Of a DNA stretch of 64,000 bases, positions 22,518 through 33,535 are shown one piece after another. The notes under the pieces were generated by a model that was given only the letters and a program-made list of their open reading frames with translations, was not told the DNA's origin and did no database searches. The position numbers and the translations under genes are program-made. Origin of the DNA: Cubamyces lactineus (lineage: Eukaryota; Basidiomycota; Agaricomycetes; Polyporales; Polyporaceae); the NCBI GenBank assembly GCA_022376465.1, contig JACDTU010000004.1, forward strand, positions 2,046,001 through 2,110,000, given 5' to 3'. The first letter of the stretch is position 1. Every line of letters begins with the position of its first letter.

Positions 22518-23315
22518 TTATTCTTCATACACCCATCGTTCTGCCAAGGGTCCGATGAAAGGTATCTGAAAGCGTACCAGACCATTGCGTGTCGCGTCCA
22601 CATATGCTTGCCACCTACATGGATAGTCAGAATTGATCAGAAATTGCAGAGTGTGCACGTACGCCATATACAGTGAGGGTATGATTAGCAGCAATGTTAA
22701 TAAGGTGCGGAGGAAGGGCGGAAATTGCAGGAGGGAGGCCAAGATGCGAAGTATCACCAAGGGCGTCGTGAGTAGGGCAGACTGATATGCTGTACACGAT
22801 ACCGTCAGTACAAATCAAAGCAGGGTCGCGAGCACGTACCATGGAAGCGCACAAAGTCATTATGAGTTTCAACGATCAGTAGTGTGAGTGCTGCGAAAGA
22901 TGAGTGAGAGGCGCATTTGGTGGCGATGTATAGGCACAAACCAGAGATAGGTCCCAGGATGTATGCAAAGGCAGACAACAAGTCGACTCTAAATCCATGG
23001 CGTGTCTCCCACATGCTCGTGGCAGCCTCCGCCTCAGCATCCTCTACTGCACCCAGTCCTCCAGCTTGCGAGGTATTGAAGGTTGGTATGCCGCCAGATT
23101 GGTAGGACGTGGTCTGCTGTTGTGACGGAAACCAAGCACGGGAGGCATTTCTAGATGTAGAGGCGACATATGAGGGGTCATCTGGTGGAGGAGTCTGCGA
23201 AGCAGGTCGAAAGCGATTGAAGCAGGGATCAGCGGGGCCCAGGGCGAACGAGTAGTGAGCTGCTCACATAGGCGGCGAAGGAGGCAAAGTGCGAGGTATT
23301 ATTGGTCGAGCTCAT
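22518..23315 (-). CDS. Multi-pass membrane protein, DUF4870/Tic20-like
   Basis: Five exons: 23315-23268, 23194-22942, 22890-22840, 22789-22663 and 22614-22518, giving 191 aa with consistent phases. A polar N-terminus of about 95 residues is followed by a membrane domain: LLSAFAYILGPISG, then LLIVETHNDFVRFHAYQSAL, then LLTLLLIIPSLYMA, ending RFQIPFIGPLAERWVYEE. This pattern (helix, E....VRFHA.Q, helix, F.iP..G..aE) is that of DUF4870/Tic20-like proteins. The molecular role in fungi is not known. The 192-nt gap to the divergent S24 gene's leader suggests a shared promoter region. Confidence 0.7.
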
Positions 23316-23591
23316 AGCTGAAGTAAGGATATGGTGGTAGATAGTCCAGATATAAATACAGAGCGGGAAGCAGCTGGATATAGCCCTTCTTGTGCCAATG
23401 GACGTAACGACTGCGAGGTCCGGGAGAAACTAAGCGCCGGACGCCACTTCCGCTGCTTGGCCTTGTTTGGCTCTGTTCCCACCGGGGCGATCGCGTGTAT
23501 TGCCGTGTTTGGTCAGCGACACCGGAGGCACTGGCAAACTTCAGCGGGCCCACAACGTCAAGGTAAAGTACCAAAAAGCGGGCAACTAACA

Positions 23592-24309
23592 ATGGTGAGT
23601 GCTGTTCTGTCGTGCTGCTGGACGTCTGGAGGAGCGTTGGGAGAGATATGACGGCGAACGGAGGACGGGAGAGGGCTGGATGGATGGTTTGGCAGGCGGA
23701 TGTAGTCTGGCGGCATATCGACCCTCGCACGACCCAATGCTGACCTCTGTCCTTTCCTCCCTCCCCCGTTTCATCACACGATGCAGGCCGACACTGCAGC
23801 ACCGGTGACCATCCGCACCCGCAAATTCATCACGAACCGCCTGCTGGCGCGCCGTCAGTTCATCGTCGATGTCCTGCACCCCAACCGCCCGAACGTATCC
23901 AAGGCGGAGCTCTCGGAGCGGCTCGCGGCGATCTACAAGACCGACAAGGAGCGCGTTGTCACCTTCGGCCTGAAGACGATTTTCGGTGGTGGACGGAGCA
24001 CTGGCTTTGGTCTGATCTACGACGACGAGGCGTCGCAGAAGAAGTTCGAGCCCAAGCACCGCTTGATCCGGGTGCGTACGCCTCACCAATCTGGTACCTA
24101 CCACCTGCCTGACACACGATACAGTCTGGCCTTATGCAGGCACCACCCAAGACCAACCGCAAGCTTCGCAAGGAGCGCAAGAACCGTGCGAAGAAGGTAA
24201 GACTACCACCCCCTTTTCCACCCCGGCACATAACTGAGGGTTTTGCAACTAGTTCCGTGGCACCAAAAAGGCCAAGGCTGCCGAGCCTCCCAAGAAGGGT
24301 GGCAAGTAA
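23592..24309 (+). CDS. RPS24: 40S ribosomal protein S24 (eS24)
   Basis: Four exons: 23592-23594 (only the ATG), 23787-24071, 24125-24196 and 24253-24309, giving 138 aa. The sequence [20 protein letters not shown], then [30 protein letters not shown] and the basic tail [16 protein letters not shown], is that of S24, a component of the small-subunit body. The initiator codon stands alone in exon 1 and is followed at once by a GTGAGT donor. The ATG at 23781 inside the intron is rejected as start because the AG at 23785-23786 is a good acceptor giving the usual N-terminus. The upstream region is CT-rich, as for other fungal ribosomal genes. Confidence 0.95.
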
Positions 24310-24643
24310 TGGTCGGGCGTGTTGTACTATTCCTGGGCTCTCTCACTTCGCATTGCATATCCGCACCACGCAAAGTTGCTCGCAGCTGTATCCTATCGCG
24401 TATGCCATTCCTCTCACTTCTCTAATGTCCATGAACATTATGCGCATGCGGATATATCACTCTTTTTGCCTGGCGGAACATTGACATGCGCGGACGTAGG
24501 CTCGTCTCTATCCAGTTGCGTATGCTCAGAGATCGTGCAAGGTCGTATTAGAAGTGCACACTACATGTCGGGTATCATAGCTAAGACAGGATATGGTCTA
24601 CACACGAGCCGGCCAGAAGAGCGAAAGCATCGAAAAAACTCGT
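24310..24643. other. Convergent intergenic region
   Basis: A gap of 334 bases between the S24 and ARP1 stop codons. It contains 3' untranslated sequence only, as far as can be seen. Confidence 0.5.
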
Positions 24644-26238
24644 TCAGAATCCTAGCTTCTTGTGAATAATGTCTGGATCTTCCTGGTACTCTTCCGCCGA
24701 CACCCACATCTTCGCGCGTCTAGTTAGTATGCTGTACTGCGACGGTTCTTGAGCTGAGACTCACCTTCTTGAACGTATTCAGACCCGCCAGGATAGAACC
24801 ACCGATCCACGTAGAGTACTTGCGCTCCGGCGGAGCGTAGATCTTGATCTTGATATCCTTGAGTGCGAGCTTCTTGACCTCGTTCAGCAAGCGGTCACCG
24901 AAGCCTGACAAGTGTTGTGAGTGACGAGTAGCATCGGTAAAAGCTAGAAACAGACCTCTGCACAAGGTGCTACCACCACTGAGGACAATGTTTGAAAATA
25001 GACTCTTGCGCAGGTCCAAGTCGACTCTGTTGATCGAATCGACCACGACTTGGTGAACTCCGGCGTATTCCTGCCCAATGAGCTCAGGGTTGAACAGGAT
25101 CTCCGGTGCACGGAATCGTTCGGGGCCCAACTGAACGCGATGGTCAGAAAAATATATGCGTGCATCATAGAGCAGGTATACTCACCTGCACTGTGTTGCC
25201 GTCAGGCAGACGGAACTCCTCGCTGCGTCCTAGCGAGTCTTTCTCCTCCTTTGCAGGGTTGAGGGCGACATAACAGCACTTCTCCTTGATTGTCCGAACG
25301 ACCTCCCGTTCTGCTGTTGTGTGCAGGTGATGACCTGCCTTTCTGAGCAGCAGCTGTAGGTGATCGGTGACGTCCCTGCGAGCACCGTCAATCACATATG
25401 CTTCATAACCTCTCCGTCGCTCTTACCTGCCCGCGACGTCGACCCTGCGGATGGCATGGGGCATCGAGAAACCCTCGAAGACGGGTACCGCATGTGTTAC
25501 ACCGTCGCCGGAATCCAAAACTATGCCCGTGGTGCGCCCAGAAGAATACCTACGCGTGTCGCTTAGTCTTTGGCTTACACTCTGTGGCGTGCTATACCTA
25601 CAGTGACAAAACAGCTTGAACGGAGATATACAGTGCGGGAACGTTGAAAGTGTCGAAGAAGATTTGCGCGGCAACGTCGCGGTTATGGCGAGGATTTAAT
25701 GGCGCTTCTGTGAGCAGCACCGGGTGCTACACAAACGATCTCAGACATTCCCTTTGGTGTGAATGGTCTGGTCCACGTACCTCCTCACTTAACGTACCCA
25801 GCTCTTCTGCGTACACCCAACTCCATATTCGCTCCATATCATCCCAGTCCGTGACTATCCCATGTTCCATAGGGTACTTGATCTTGAGTAGTCCACGAGC
25901 CTCTTGTGCCTTCCGGCCAATGAAGACATCTCCTTCCAGTGCACCAGCCATAACACGGACATGTTTAGGCCGTCCCACACTGCAAATTGTATAGATTACG
26001 GATGATTAGTACGAGGAGGGACGCGTCACAGTGCTAGGCTAACCGTGGAGACGCACAAAGACGGGAAGAAACACTTCGGATGGTCTTGACCGGCGAAGCC
26101 AGCCTTGATGGTGCCAGAGCCCTATTTTACAATGTCGCGTTTGAGCTCGAGTAGGCATACGTTATGTCGTACGAGGCCACAAACATTGTCGATTACAACA
26201 GGCTGATTCGTTAGGACATCCTCGAATTCAGTCGCCAT
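24644..26238 (-). CDS. ARP1: Actin-related protein 1 (centractin), dynactin filament subunit
   Basis: Multi-exon gene starting at 26238 ([18 protein letters not shown]), with a 54-nt first exon and the next exon starting [11 protein letters not shown]. Actin-fold landmarks are present in order: [51 protein letters not shown] (phosphate-2 loop), [12 protein letters not shown] (adenosine motif) and [14 protein letters not shown], ending HKKLGF. The MAGALEGD stretch and the tail separate ARP1 from conventional actin. ARP1 forms the short filament of dynactin, which activates dynein for nuclear migration and vesicle transport in hyphae. The last intron ends just before [11 protein letters not shown]. 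Confidence 0.95.
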
Positions 26239-26444
26239 CCTCGGCTACCACGATGCTCTCAGCTTGCCAAGTACCCAGATAGCTATAGCCCAGATTACGA
26301 TAACGAAGCTGTAGGATAGGCCGTATACGAGGTATAAGCAGAAAGGCAGGCGGCCAGCCGAGGAAGGTCAAGGTCAGAGGGGAAGTCGAGAGACGCGCGT
26401 CCGACGCGTTCGCGCTGCTTTGCTCAAGACCGCGATCATCATCC

Positions 26445-27268
26445 ATGTCTCGGGCGTCGCCTCGCACAACTTCGCTGTTGTGCTGCCTCTTCATCCTTCT
26501 CCTCCAATTTGTGAGCATTACTACAGCACTCTGTCACGGGCGATTCTCACTCTCATCTGGAACGTGCAAGTAGCCAGCTGTTTTCGCCGTGCTGGGGCAC
26601 AAATGGGAGGCGACCAACTTCTGCAAATGTATGTTCCTCCGCTTAGCAACTTTGGTTCGAATGTCTGAACGTGATTAGGTATCTGCTTTGGAACAAATTA
26701 CACCATCCTGCGGATGGACATACCTGACGATCCGAGCAAGCCATGCCTTTCGTGCACGAAGCTTTGGTGCCAACGGCAAAACCTACACATCTGCACCGGT
26801 GCTTCCATCGGAGACGCAAATCCCGACACTGCTACTGGGAAGGAGGGCGACATTGAGGCTCGTTGTTTCCGTGCGTCACTTCGACCCTGGGCCTCATGGC
26901 TGCGCTCCGAACTGACTCGGGGGCATGTAGAGAGGGACTCGCCTAGAGACCAGCTTGTCGTGACTTTGTTCCTGCTTACGGTTTTCGGTCTGCTTCTCGG
27001 CGCCGGAATCAAGGGCAGGATGCTGAAGGCAGGCTTCGACACGAGCCTGCCGTGGTCTGCGAGTCGGAGATGGTGGGAGGTATGTGATGTTTTTCCCGTT
27101 GCTGTACTGCCCTGCATGCAGCGTGCTCAAGTCCTGTCTGCCTTCTAGGCATGGGTACCCCCGCGGCAGCCCGAAGATATCTGCCTTAGCGACACGGGCC
27201 GCAATCAGCTTGCCAGGGATCGCAGGGGAGACTATGCTCCTGTCTCCGACTCACCCCCGAATGCGTGA
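26445..27268 (+). CDS. Single-pass membrane protein with cysteine-rich luminal domain
   Basis: Five exons: 26445-26510, 26574-26628, 26679-26870, 26931-27079 and 27149-27268, giving 193 aa. A signal peptide (SLLCCLFILLLQF) leads to a cysteine-rich ectodomain with NFCKCICFGTNYTI, KPCLSCTKLWC and LHICTGA, and then CFQRDSPRDQ. One transmembrane helix (LVVTLFLLTVFGLLLGAGI) precedes a charged tail ending YAPVSDSPPNA. The first intron (26511-26573) is needed: reading through it loses the CKC motif and meets a stop. The pattern recurs in fungal proteins of unknown role as far as I recall, but I cannot name the family. A secretory-pathway location is inferred. Confidence 0.75.
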
Positions 27269-27648
27269 TCTGGGGTAGCATACTATTTTGGTTACGGATT
27301 GGATGCTATAGGTATAGCTGTAACATATTGCGCTATTTAATCATGGCAAGGCCCTAATCGCACAAATCGACTGAATCCACCTCGATATCACTTCGTTCAC
27401 GCACTACATGCATGGGTTGTGCAAGTTGCATCATTCGCCTGATCTCTTTTCAACTATGTCTGTACTAATGCGCCTTCTACTGTGACTCCGCGAGAGCAGA
27501 AACGCATGAAACTAGTAGAAACTTAGCGGGTGTGTTGGCTGTGACCTCCGCATAGCGTGATCAGTTTGCCGCGGCAGGAAAGTTAGGAACAGCGCAGTGC
27601 ACCCATCCGTCTTGGCTCGGTATCTCTTGACGCCAACGCTCACCTTCC
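27269..27648. other. Intergenic region
   Basis: A gap of 380 bases holding the 3' end of the preceding gene and the promoter of the SVIP-like gene. It is AT-richer than its surroundings near 27300-27340. No gene seen. Confidence 0.5.
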
Positions 27649-28031
27649 ATGGGCTGCGTCTCCTCAAAGTCTGGAACAGTGTCCGGAGGACATCAGGTCC
27701 TGGGCTCAGCCAGTAGTACAGCAGGGTCACCTGGGGGCACGAGGCCAGACCCTCGCACGGCGGCCGCAGAAGCTGCGGAAAGGCGACAGAAAGCGGTTGG
27801 TGGCGGGCTCGTACATTCCTGTTGTGTGCTCAACCGTTCTCCAGGCGCAGGCCAGGGGTATCTCAGCGTCGAACCCTACTGCCGGACGGCTCGCTGCCCA
27901 GCTCGAAGCGCAGAAGAGCGCACCCCGTGTTCCGGAGCCGAGACAGCAAGAGCAACTCGTGGTGAGTGCATGGTCAGAATTTCTACGTTCGTCCTCCATT
28001 CTTACGACACTGCCATGCTAAGTGGGACTGA
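27649..28031 (+). CDS. SVIP-like p97/VCP-interacting small protein
   Basis: Three exons: 27649-27795, 27845-27961 and 28023-28031 (only W-D-stop), giving 90 aa. It begins MGCVSSK, a strong N-myristoylation signal with a palmitoylatable Cys3. Residues about 33-55 (RTAAAEAAERRQKAAQARGI) fit the VCP-interacting motif and closely resemble animal SVIP, which is also myristoylated and binds the N domain of p97/CDC48 to inhibit ER-associated degradation. The rest is polar, with RLAAQLEAQKSAPRVPEP. It is therefore probably a membrane-anchored CDC48 partner. The first intron uses a GTTGGT donor. Confidence is moderate because the family is short and identified by motif only. Confidence 0.68.
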
Positions 28032-28666
28032 GCACCGCCCTTTGAGTCCATGGAGCGGTTTACTACGCCCATACGAGGCTACGTCGAGGTGCAGGAGGGC
28101 AGGATGCTAGGAGGCGTCGCAATCTGACGACACCACGACCCCCACGTTGCTGGGACTGCAGGCTTCCATTGCGGGAGATATCTTGGCCGCCAAGGCTCTG
28201 TGGTGATGTTGTCGGCATCCTATGTGGGGTCTAATACCACGAGTCTGTGAGGTTGCACGATGTTGGCCCTATCGTTCGCGACGGATTAGTATACGAGAAG
28301 GAATACTTCTTCATTCATCAACGATCTGGACAGTCCTCCTGTCGGACTCGTACAACCCGTGCGAGACGATTGAATCCCTGTTACAGGAGAAGGAACCAAG
28401 AAGGCGGTCAGACCCAGATAAAGCGGTCTACCAGCCTTCTAGGACGCGGAGCAGCGAATATGAACGCGGCATGATCATTTGAGTTGTGTGTGCCAGTGTG
28501 ATGGGCGTCTACACTACGGCACTGTGGGCAAACAGACGCCCATAAGCCACTGCTGCACTTGCCAGCCACGTCCACGGTCCGACGCGTCTCGCTTCAACCC
28601 TCTCCCTCACGCTCGCCTGGCACGTCTGCTCGCCGGCGTCCTGTGCGCTCTCGAGACATCTCATGA
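28032..28666. other. Intergenic region
   Basis: A gap of 635 bases between the SVIP-like and GPI2 genes, both on the plus strand. Two open frames (about 28222-28482 and 28479-28886) have no recognisable product. Presumed 3' end plus GPI2 promoter. Confidence 0.5.
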
Positions 28667-29861
28667 ATGTACACGGAAGAATGGGAGGCAGAATGGGAGC
28701 GTGTGCTCTGGCAGAGGAAGCCGTACCCTGACAACTATGTTCCGCGTTCCTTCCTCTCCTCCTTGTCCAGGAACCGTGAGTCGGTCTCGTGCTCCCCCTT
28801 ATCGTTTTTGCTCCGTGCTGAACACCTCGCAGCGAACTTCAGGCCGTACACATACTGGCAACTGGTTATCCTCTCGTGTCCCATAAGCCAGCACCTGGCC
28901 AGCATCTTCGTCTTCCTCGCAGTCTTCATGAGACTCCAGCAGAGGTTGCTGGATCCTCGTGCACTCGTATGGATGTCAGCTGCCGTCTTCCTTGCAGGGT
29001 ACATGACATGGGAACTTCTGGACTGCAGCAGGGTGGACACTGGGGTCCGCTATACGAACCGTTCGTTCTGTTCTACCTGTTCTCACCGATCGCTCGTGAC
29101 TGACAGCGCGCTCCGTATTCTGCAGGAGCGAAGACCCTAAAGGCTTCCATCCTTGTCTTTCTGGCATTGATGTCGCTATCGCCGGTGCTCAAGACTCTCA
29201 CCGCTGCGACGTCTTCAGACTCCATATGGGCCCTTTCGGCGTGCCTATTCATATTGAACGCCTTATTGGCAGACTATACCGCCTTGAGGCCGCAGAGCCA
29301 CCGCCGTGAGAGGTGTGTACGTACTCGACGGCTTGCGTACGGTATTGAACGCCGTTCCGATCAGGTTAACGTCGGTTTTGTCTATGAACGCCGCTATTTC
29401 GTCCTCGGTCGTGCTAGCCTCGAGGCTGTCGGACGATATCTCTGTGTTTGGTCTTATTCTCTTCTCGGTGCAGGCATTCGCCCTCTTTCCCATGCTTCGC
29501 CGTCGCATTCAGGTAAGGTTGTTGCATCGTACTATGGAACCCGCCTCACGTACAATCGACAGGATACGGTGAGGACCATCCAGGTGATCCTTACTGTCGT
29601 TCTTTGTGGGCTTTCTACCACCCTCACATACCCATTATCGGCCACCGCCACTTATCTATACCTCTCTTGCTTCATCTTCGTAACCTTCATTGCTCCAGGC
29701 ATGCTAGTGTGGGCACAAAGGTTCAAAAAGTACGCCGCGGCCTCAACCACCTTCCCTTTTGTCGCTTGGTATGCTGATTTACCTCACCTTGCAGCGAGAT
29801 CAGGGGAACTTGGGACCCAGCAGTGCCTAAAGTCAATCGGCGTGCATCTGTCTCCCGCTGA
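28667..29861 (+). CDS. GPI2: GPI-GlcNAc transferase subunit GPI2 (PIG-C)
   Basis: About six exons, the first three 28667-28775, 28833-29060 and 29126 to about 29318. Further introns end near 29364, 29562 and 29789, and the stop is at 29859-29861. The protein starts MYTEEWEAEWERVLWQRKPY and continues PDNYVPRSFLSSLSRN. It then shows many transmembrane helices, the family signature LMSLSPVLKTLTAATSSDSI, LASRLSDDISVFGLILFSVQ, and the tail EIRGTWDPAVPKVN. GPI2 belongs to the ER complex that adds GlcNAc to phosphatidylinositol in the first step of GPI-anchor synthesis. The intron at 29061-29125 is chosen because it alone restores frame without a stop. It supplies anchors that proteins such as the one at 59748-60374 would need. 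Confidence 0.9.
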
Positions 29862-31948
29862 CCAGGCAACCGCGGACGATCCTCCCCTTGCGGATGTCAC
29901 AGCGATCCCCCACAGCGCGAAAATCTCATTGCGTATGACATCACGCGTCATGTCTATCGCCTCAACGGCTCTTTGCGGCCCAACTTAGACTACTCTCGGT
30001 TGGTCTGGGCTACCTAGAAGGTGCGAGGGTGCCTTCCGCCACAACTGATACCAACCGAAGAAACTCACGGTGACAGCCCACAGCCGCTCTAGAAGGACGA
30101 GCACAGTACTTCGCCGCCCTCGAGGGAGATCGTGGAGATATCCTCCTGCGCCGATTGCCCAGGGCCAAGGCAGCACGTTCACCTCAGCCACACACAGTGG
30201 CACACGCGACCCCTTCTGGACAGTCGGCCCCAGCTGGCACGCGCCCGCACGCTCTCACGGTACTATATCAAATCTATATCCCTTTGCCCAAGCCTTCGGA
30301 CGCCCGATCGCGCGGGGCGAGCTTATGCAGTTCGCGGACCCAGCCACTGCAGCCAGACAGACTCCGACGCGGGCACGCGGGCTCTATCTCCCTTCGGCCC
30401 ACGCCACGCGGGGATCATCCGCAGGTGGGACGGTGGGGGCCACGCCCTGGGAACGGCGAGCGTATCTCGCCTTTCGCGCCTGCGCTCGCCCCCTCTTCCA
30501 TTTCGCACATTTATTTCCAGCGGTGGGCAGCAGCAGCATCTCGGATTCTGCGTTCTGGACAGAGAGGCAGAGCGACAGATGGACGGCGTTCGCCAGCAGA
30601 GATGAGCTGATCGGGGTTTTCCCCGCTGCTGCACGTTTGTACCAGGCCCCAGCACCAGCCGTACCGCACCATCCATCCATCAGCAGCAGCACGGCGCCTC
30701 CCCTGGGCTCTCCTTCCCTCATCTCGGCGATGCCCATTGTATTTGGGTGGGGGGCAGCCCTGCAGGGAGCAAGCGCGCACGCGCAGGATTCCAGGATTCC
30801 AGAGAGAGAGGGGAGATGCCGTACACCCCGCGCGCTTGGGCCAGTGGGCGTCCGTCGACGTGCCATCGTCCCCGCCGAGATGGAACCTTTGTCGTCCGAG
30901 TCGCCGTCAGCCGTCAGGCCCCAGTCCCAGCTGCCGAGGCGGCGCAGTTTTTGTCTGTCTTCTCTTTTCTGGCAATGAATGAGAGCGCCGTCGCGGTTCT
31001 GCGCGGAGAGTTCCATGCATGCATGCATCATCTAATCTGTGCCCCTTCGGCGGCTACGGCGGCGGCGGCGGCGGCGGTGGGGTGAGGGGTGAGGGGACGC
31101 CCAGCTGCTGGTTACTTATTGTGTGTCTGTGCCGTACTTTTCAGAGTTTCTGAGGCGCAGACGGGAAGCTCGGTGGGGTAACTTCTGCCTATCTTCGGCG
31201 TATAACTCAGGCAGTTCGTCCCGTACCGTACCGTACGCCTCCCAAGAGAACCCACTTGCTATATACGACGGAGGATGCACATTTGAGTAAGGAGGAGGGG
31301 GCCGGTCGGCGTGGTGCATGCCAAGGGGCGGGGGGCGGTTGTATATTTACAGCAAAGCGACAACTATATTACAAACAATACTATCCTACATATGAAGTAC
31401 TTATACGAGAACATGTGAGAGAGCGAATAAGTAAATTGTTGTGCAGTGTGCATGGAGAGAGAGGAGATCGAGAGATCGGGGAGACGGGAGGCAGGAGACG
31501 GGGGAGAGATACCGGACATTGATATATCAAGGAGCGGAGACGAGCAAGCAAGAGGGTGAGAGAGAGAGGTTAGCGAGAGTGGGTGATGAAGAGTGAGAGA
31601 GATACGGAGCAGATAAAGCCGGGCCGTCTACAGAAGTCCCAAAGCGAGGAGCACAGACTCGGAGGGAGCGAGGAGAGCGAGATTATGATCGCACATGGGA
31701 GGGTGATGCTGGGAGGGCTGAGGCGAGGTGAGGTGAAGTGTGAGGCAAGGGGAGATCGATATGGGCTGGTCGGGAGATGTCGATGGCGAGTGGGAGCTGT
31801 TGGTACAGATATGAATGTGGGAAGGAGCCTCTAACTGTATTGCGCGGGGCGAACTGGGAGCAGAGAGAGGATAATCGGGACATCGAGACACTCGGACAGG
31901 ACTCGGTCGGACAAGGCAAGGATGGGGCGGAATCTCGCGCCGTGGCGA
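29862..31948. other. Large convergent intergenic region
   Basis: About 2.1 kb between the convergent GPI2 and bZIP genes. Long open frames at about 30070-30978 (+) and 30384-31031 (-) overlap, are GC-driven and have no recognisable domain. A (GGC)n run lies at about 31060-31078. From about 31430 to 31920 the plus strand is strikingly purine-rich (GAGAG and GGAG runs), so the bZIP transcript would be pyrimidine-rich here. An AT-rich patch at 31350-31410 may mark the bZIP 3' end. Confidence 0.5.
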
Positions 31949-33535
31949 TCAAATCCGCAGATCCCCGTCGCTGTCGTGCATCCGCGGCCGCTTTGCGGGG
32001 TTCGCGACGACGCCCATGCCGATGCCGCGCGCGGCGAGGGCCTCGACGGCGGCCTTGGCCGCGCCCTCGGTCGTCTTCTTGCTCCGCCCGCGCGTGCGGC
32101 GCAGCGCGCCGAACGCCTGCGCCTTGATCACCGCGAGCGTCCCGCAGATCGGGGGCGGGCCCGGCGAGGGTGAGCGGGAGCCGCGCGAGACGGGGCGGGT
32201 GCGCGAGCGCGACGAGTAGGTGTACGAGGACGACTCGCCGTCGGACTCGCGCTCGTGGGAGCCGTTGTCGGCGCGCGAGTACGGGGAGGGTGCCTGCACG
32301 AGCGAGCGGTCGCCCTGGGCGGAGACGGAGGCAGATGCGGAGGCGGATGCGCCCGCGCGACCGCTGCTCATGCGTACGAGGGAAGAGATGTCGGCGGTGC
32401 CGCCGTGGAGGGTGAGCTCGGGTGCGTGCGGCCGGCGGTAGAACTCGGGGCGGTCTTGGAGGGGAGTGCCTTCGGGGAAGGTGAACGAGTACGAGGGGGG
32501 CGCGAGAGAGGTAGACGAGGTAGACGAGGGCGTGGAGGCTGCAGGCGAGAGAGAACGGCTGGGTGCGAACATGTAGGAAGAGGAGGAGAGGGGGGTGAGG
32601 GGGAGTTTTTGGTCGTCGACGACGGCATAGCGGGAGGAGTAGGAGAGGTCAGAGGCGGTGAGGGTGGGGGACTCGACGAAGGTGGGGGAGTGTGTGGCAC
32701 TGGCGCCGTCGAGGGAGCCGGGGTCGCTGAGGGCGGCGGAGGAGGGCTGGTGGTGGTGAGGGTGAGTGACCCAGGCGTTGGAGTCGCGGGGGGAGGTGTC
32801 GATGGGGTAGGGTGCGTATGGATCATATCGAGGCAATCGCCCGCTGGGATGGGCAGCTTCTGTCCCACCCGCGCCGACAGCGACATACCCCAGCGCCGGC
32901 GACCGCTGCGCGTACTCTGGCCCACTCGCGTTCTGGTACGACGTTCCGTTCATGCCGCCGCCCCCACCGCTCCCACTCCCGCCGCCGCCGTACCGCATGC
33001 TCTCGTCCCCGTAGTGGCTGCTCGGCCCTCCTCCCATCGTCGGCCCCGGCCCCATCGTCACCGGGGGCGTCCGCACCGGCTGGTACGACGACATCGGGTA
33101 GTCGTCCTGCGGCTCCCGGTCCAGCTTCTGCTGCTGGTACATCTTCAACAGGCTTTCCTTGTGCTCCAGCTCCGTCTTCAGCCGGGCATTCTCCTGCTTC
33201 GCCTCCTGCAGCTGCTCTTGCGTCGTCCGACATGAGTCCTGGAGCTGCAGCACAACGCTCTCTAAGTTCGTCACTGTTCGACAGAGCGGGCGGGTGGGCA
33301 GGTGGGCGGAAAAGAGCGAGGAGGGGGGGGGGCAGTAGATTAATGACCGTGGTTAAAGCGGTGAGAGAACGCGAGGGTGCGGACCTGTCTCTTCGAGAGT
33401 GGCGATGTAGTTGGCACGGCGGGCGCGGAAGGCGGCCTGCGCGTCGGCATTCTTTTTCTTCCTGAGCGCGGCGTCGGACAGGCGGGACGCGTTGCCGTCG
33501 TCCGAGCCTGCCTTGGGGTCGGGAGAGGGTGGCAT
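31949..33535 (-). CDS. bZIP transcription factor, Yap/Pap1-type basic region
   Basis: Two exons, 33535-33385 and 33273-31949, giving 491 aa. The basic region (residues about 24-45) contains NADAQAAFRARR, which fits the N-x2-AQ-x2-FR pattern of the fungal Yap1/Pap1 class. A leucine zipper follows (LEETVTNLESVVLQLQ, then QEQLQEAKQENARLKTELE). The intron lies exactly between basic region and zipper. The rest is low-complexity Ser/Pro/Gly sequence. A C-terminal block, ICGTLAVIKAQAFGALRRTR, leads to AAKAAVEALAARGIGMGV and looks conserved. No paired cysteine-rich domains like those of Yap1 redox sensors are visible, so a direct oxidative-stress role is not supported. It is flanked by pyrimidine-rich DNA on both sides of its coding strand. 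Confidence 0.88.

Noticed and set aside
29096..29125. A 30-nt intron in GPI2 near the ...SPIA frame
   Set aside because: Too short; the 65-nt intron 29061-29125 joins the conserved frames without a stop.
30070..31031. Possible genes between GPI2 and bZIP (+ 302 codons, - 215 codons)
   Set aside because: Overlapping, GC-driven and motif-free; probably non-coding.
32255..33235. Long Gly/Arg-rich frame on the plus strand
   Set aside because: Antisense shadow of the Ser/Pro-rich bZIP coding sequence.
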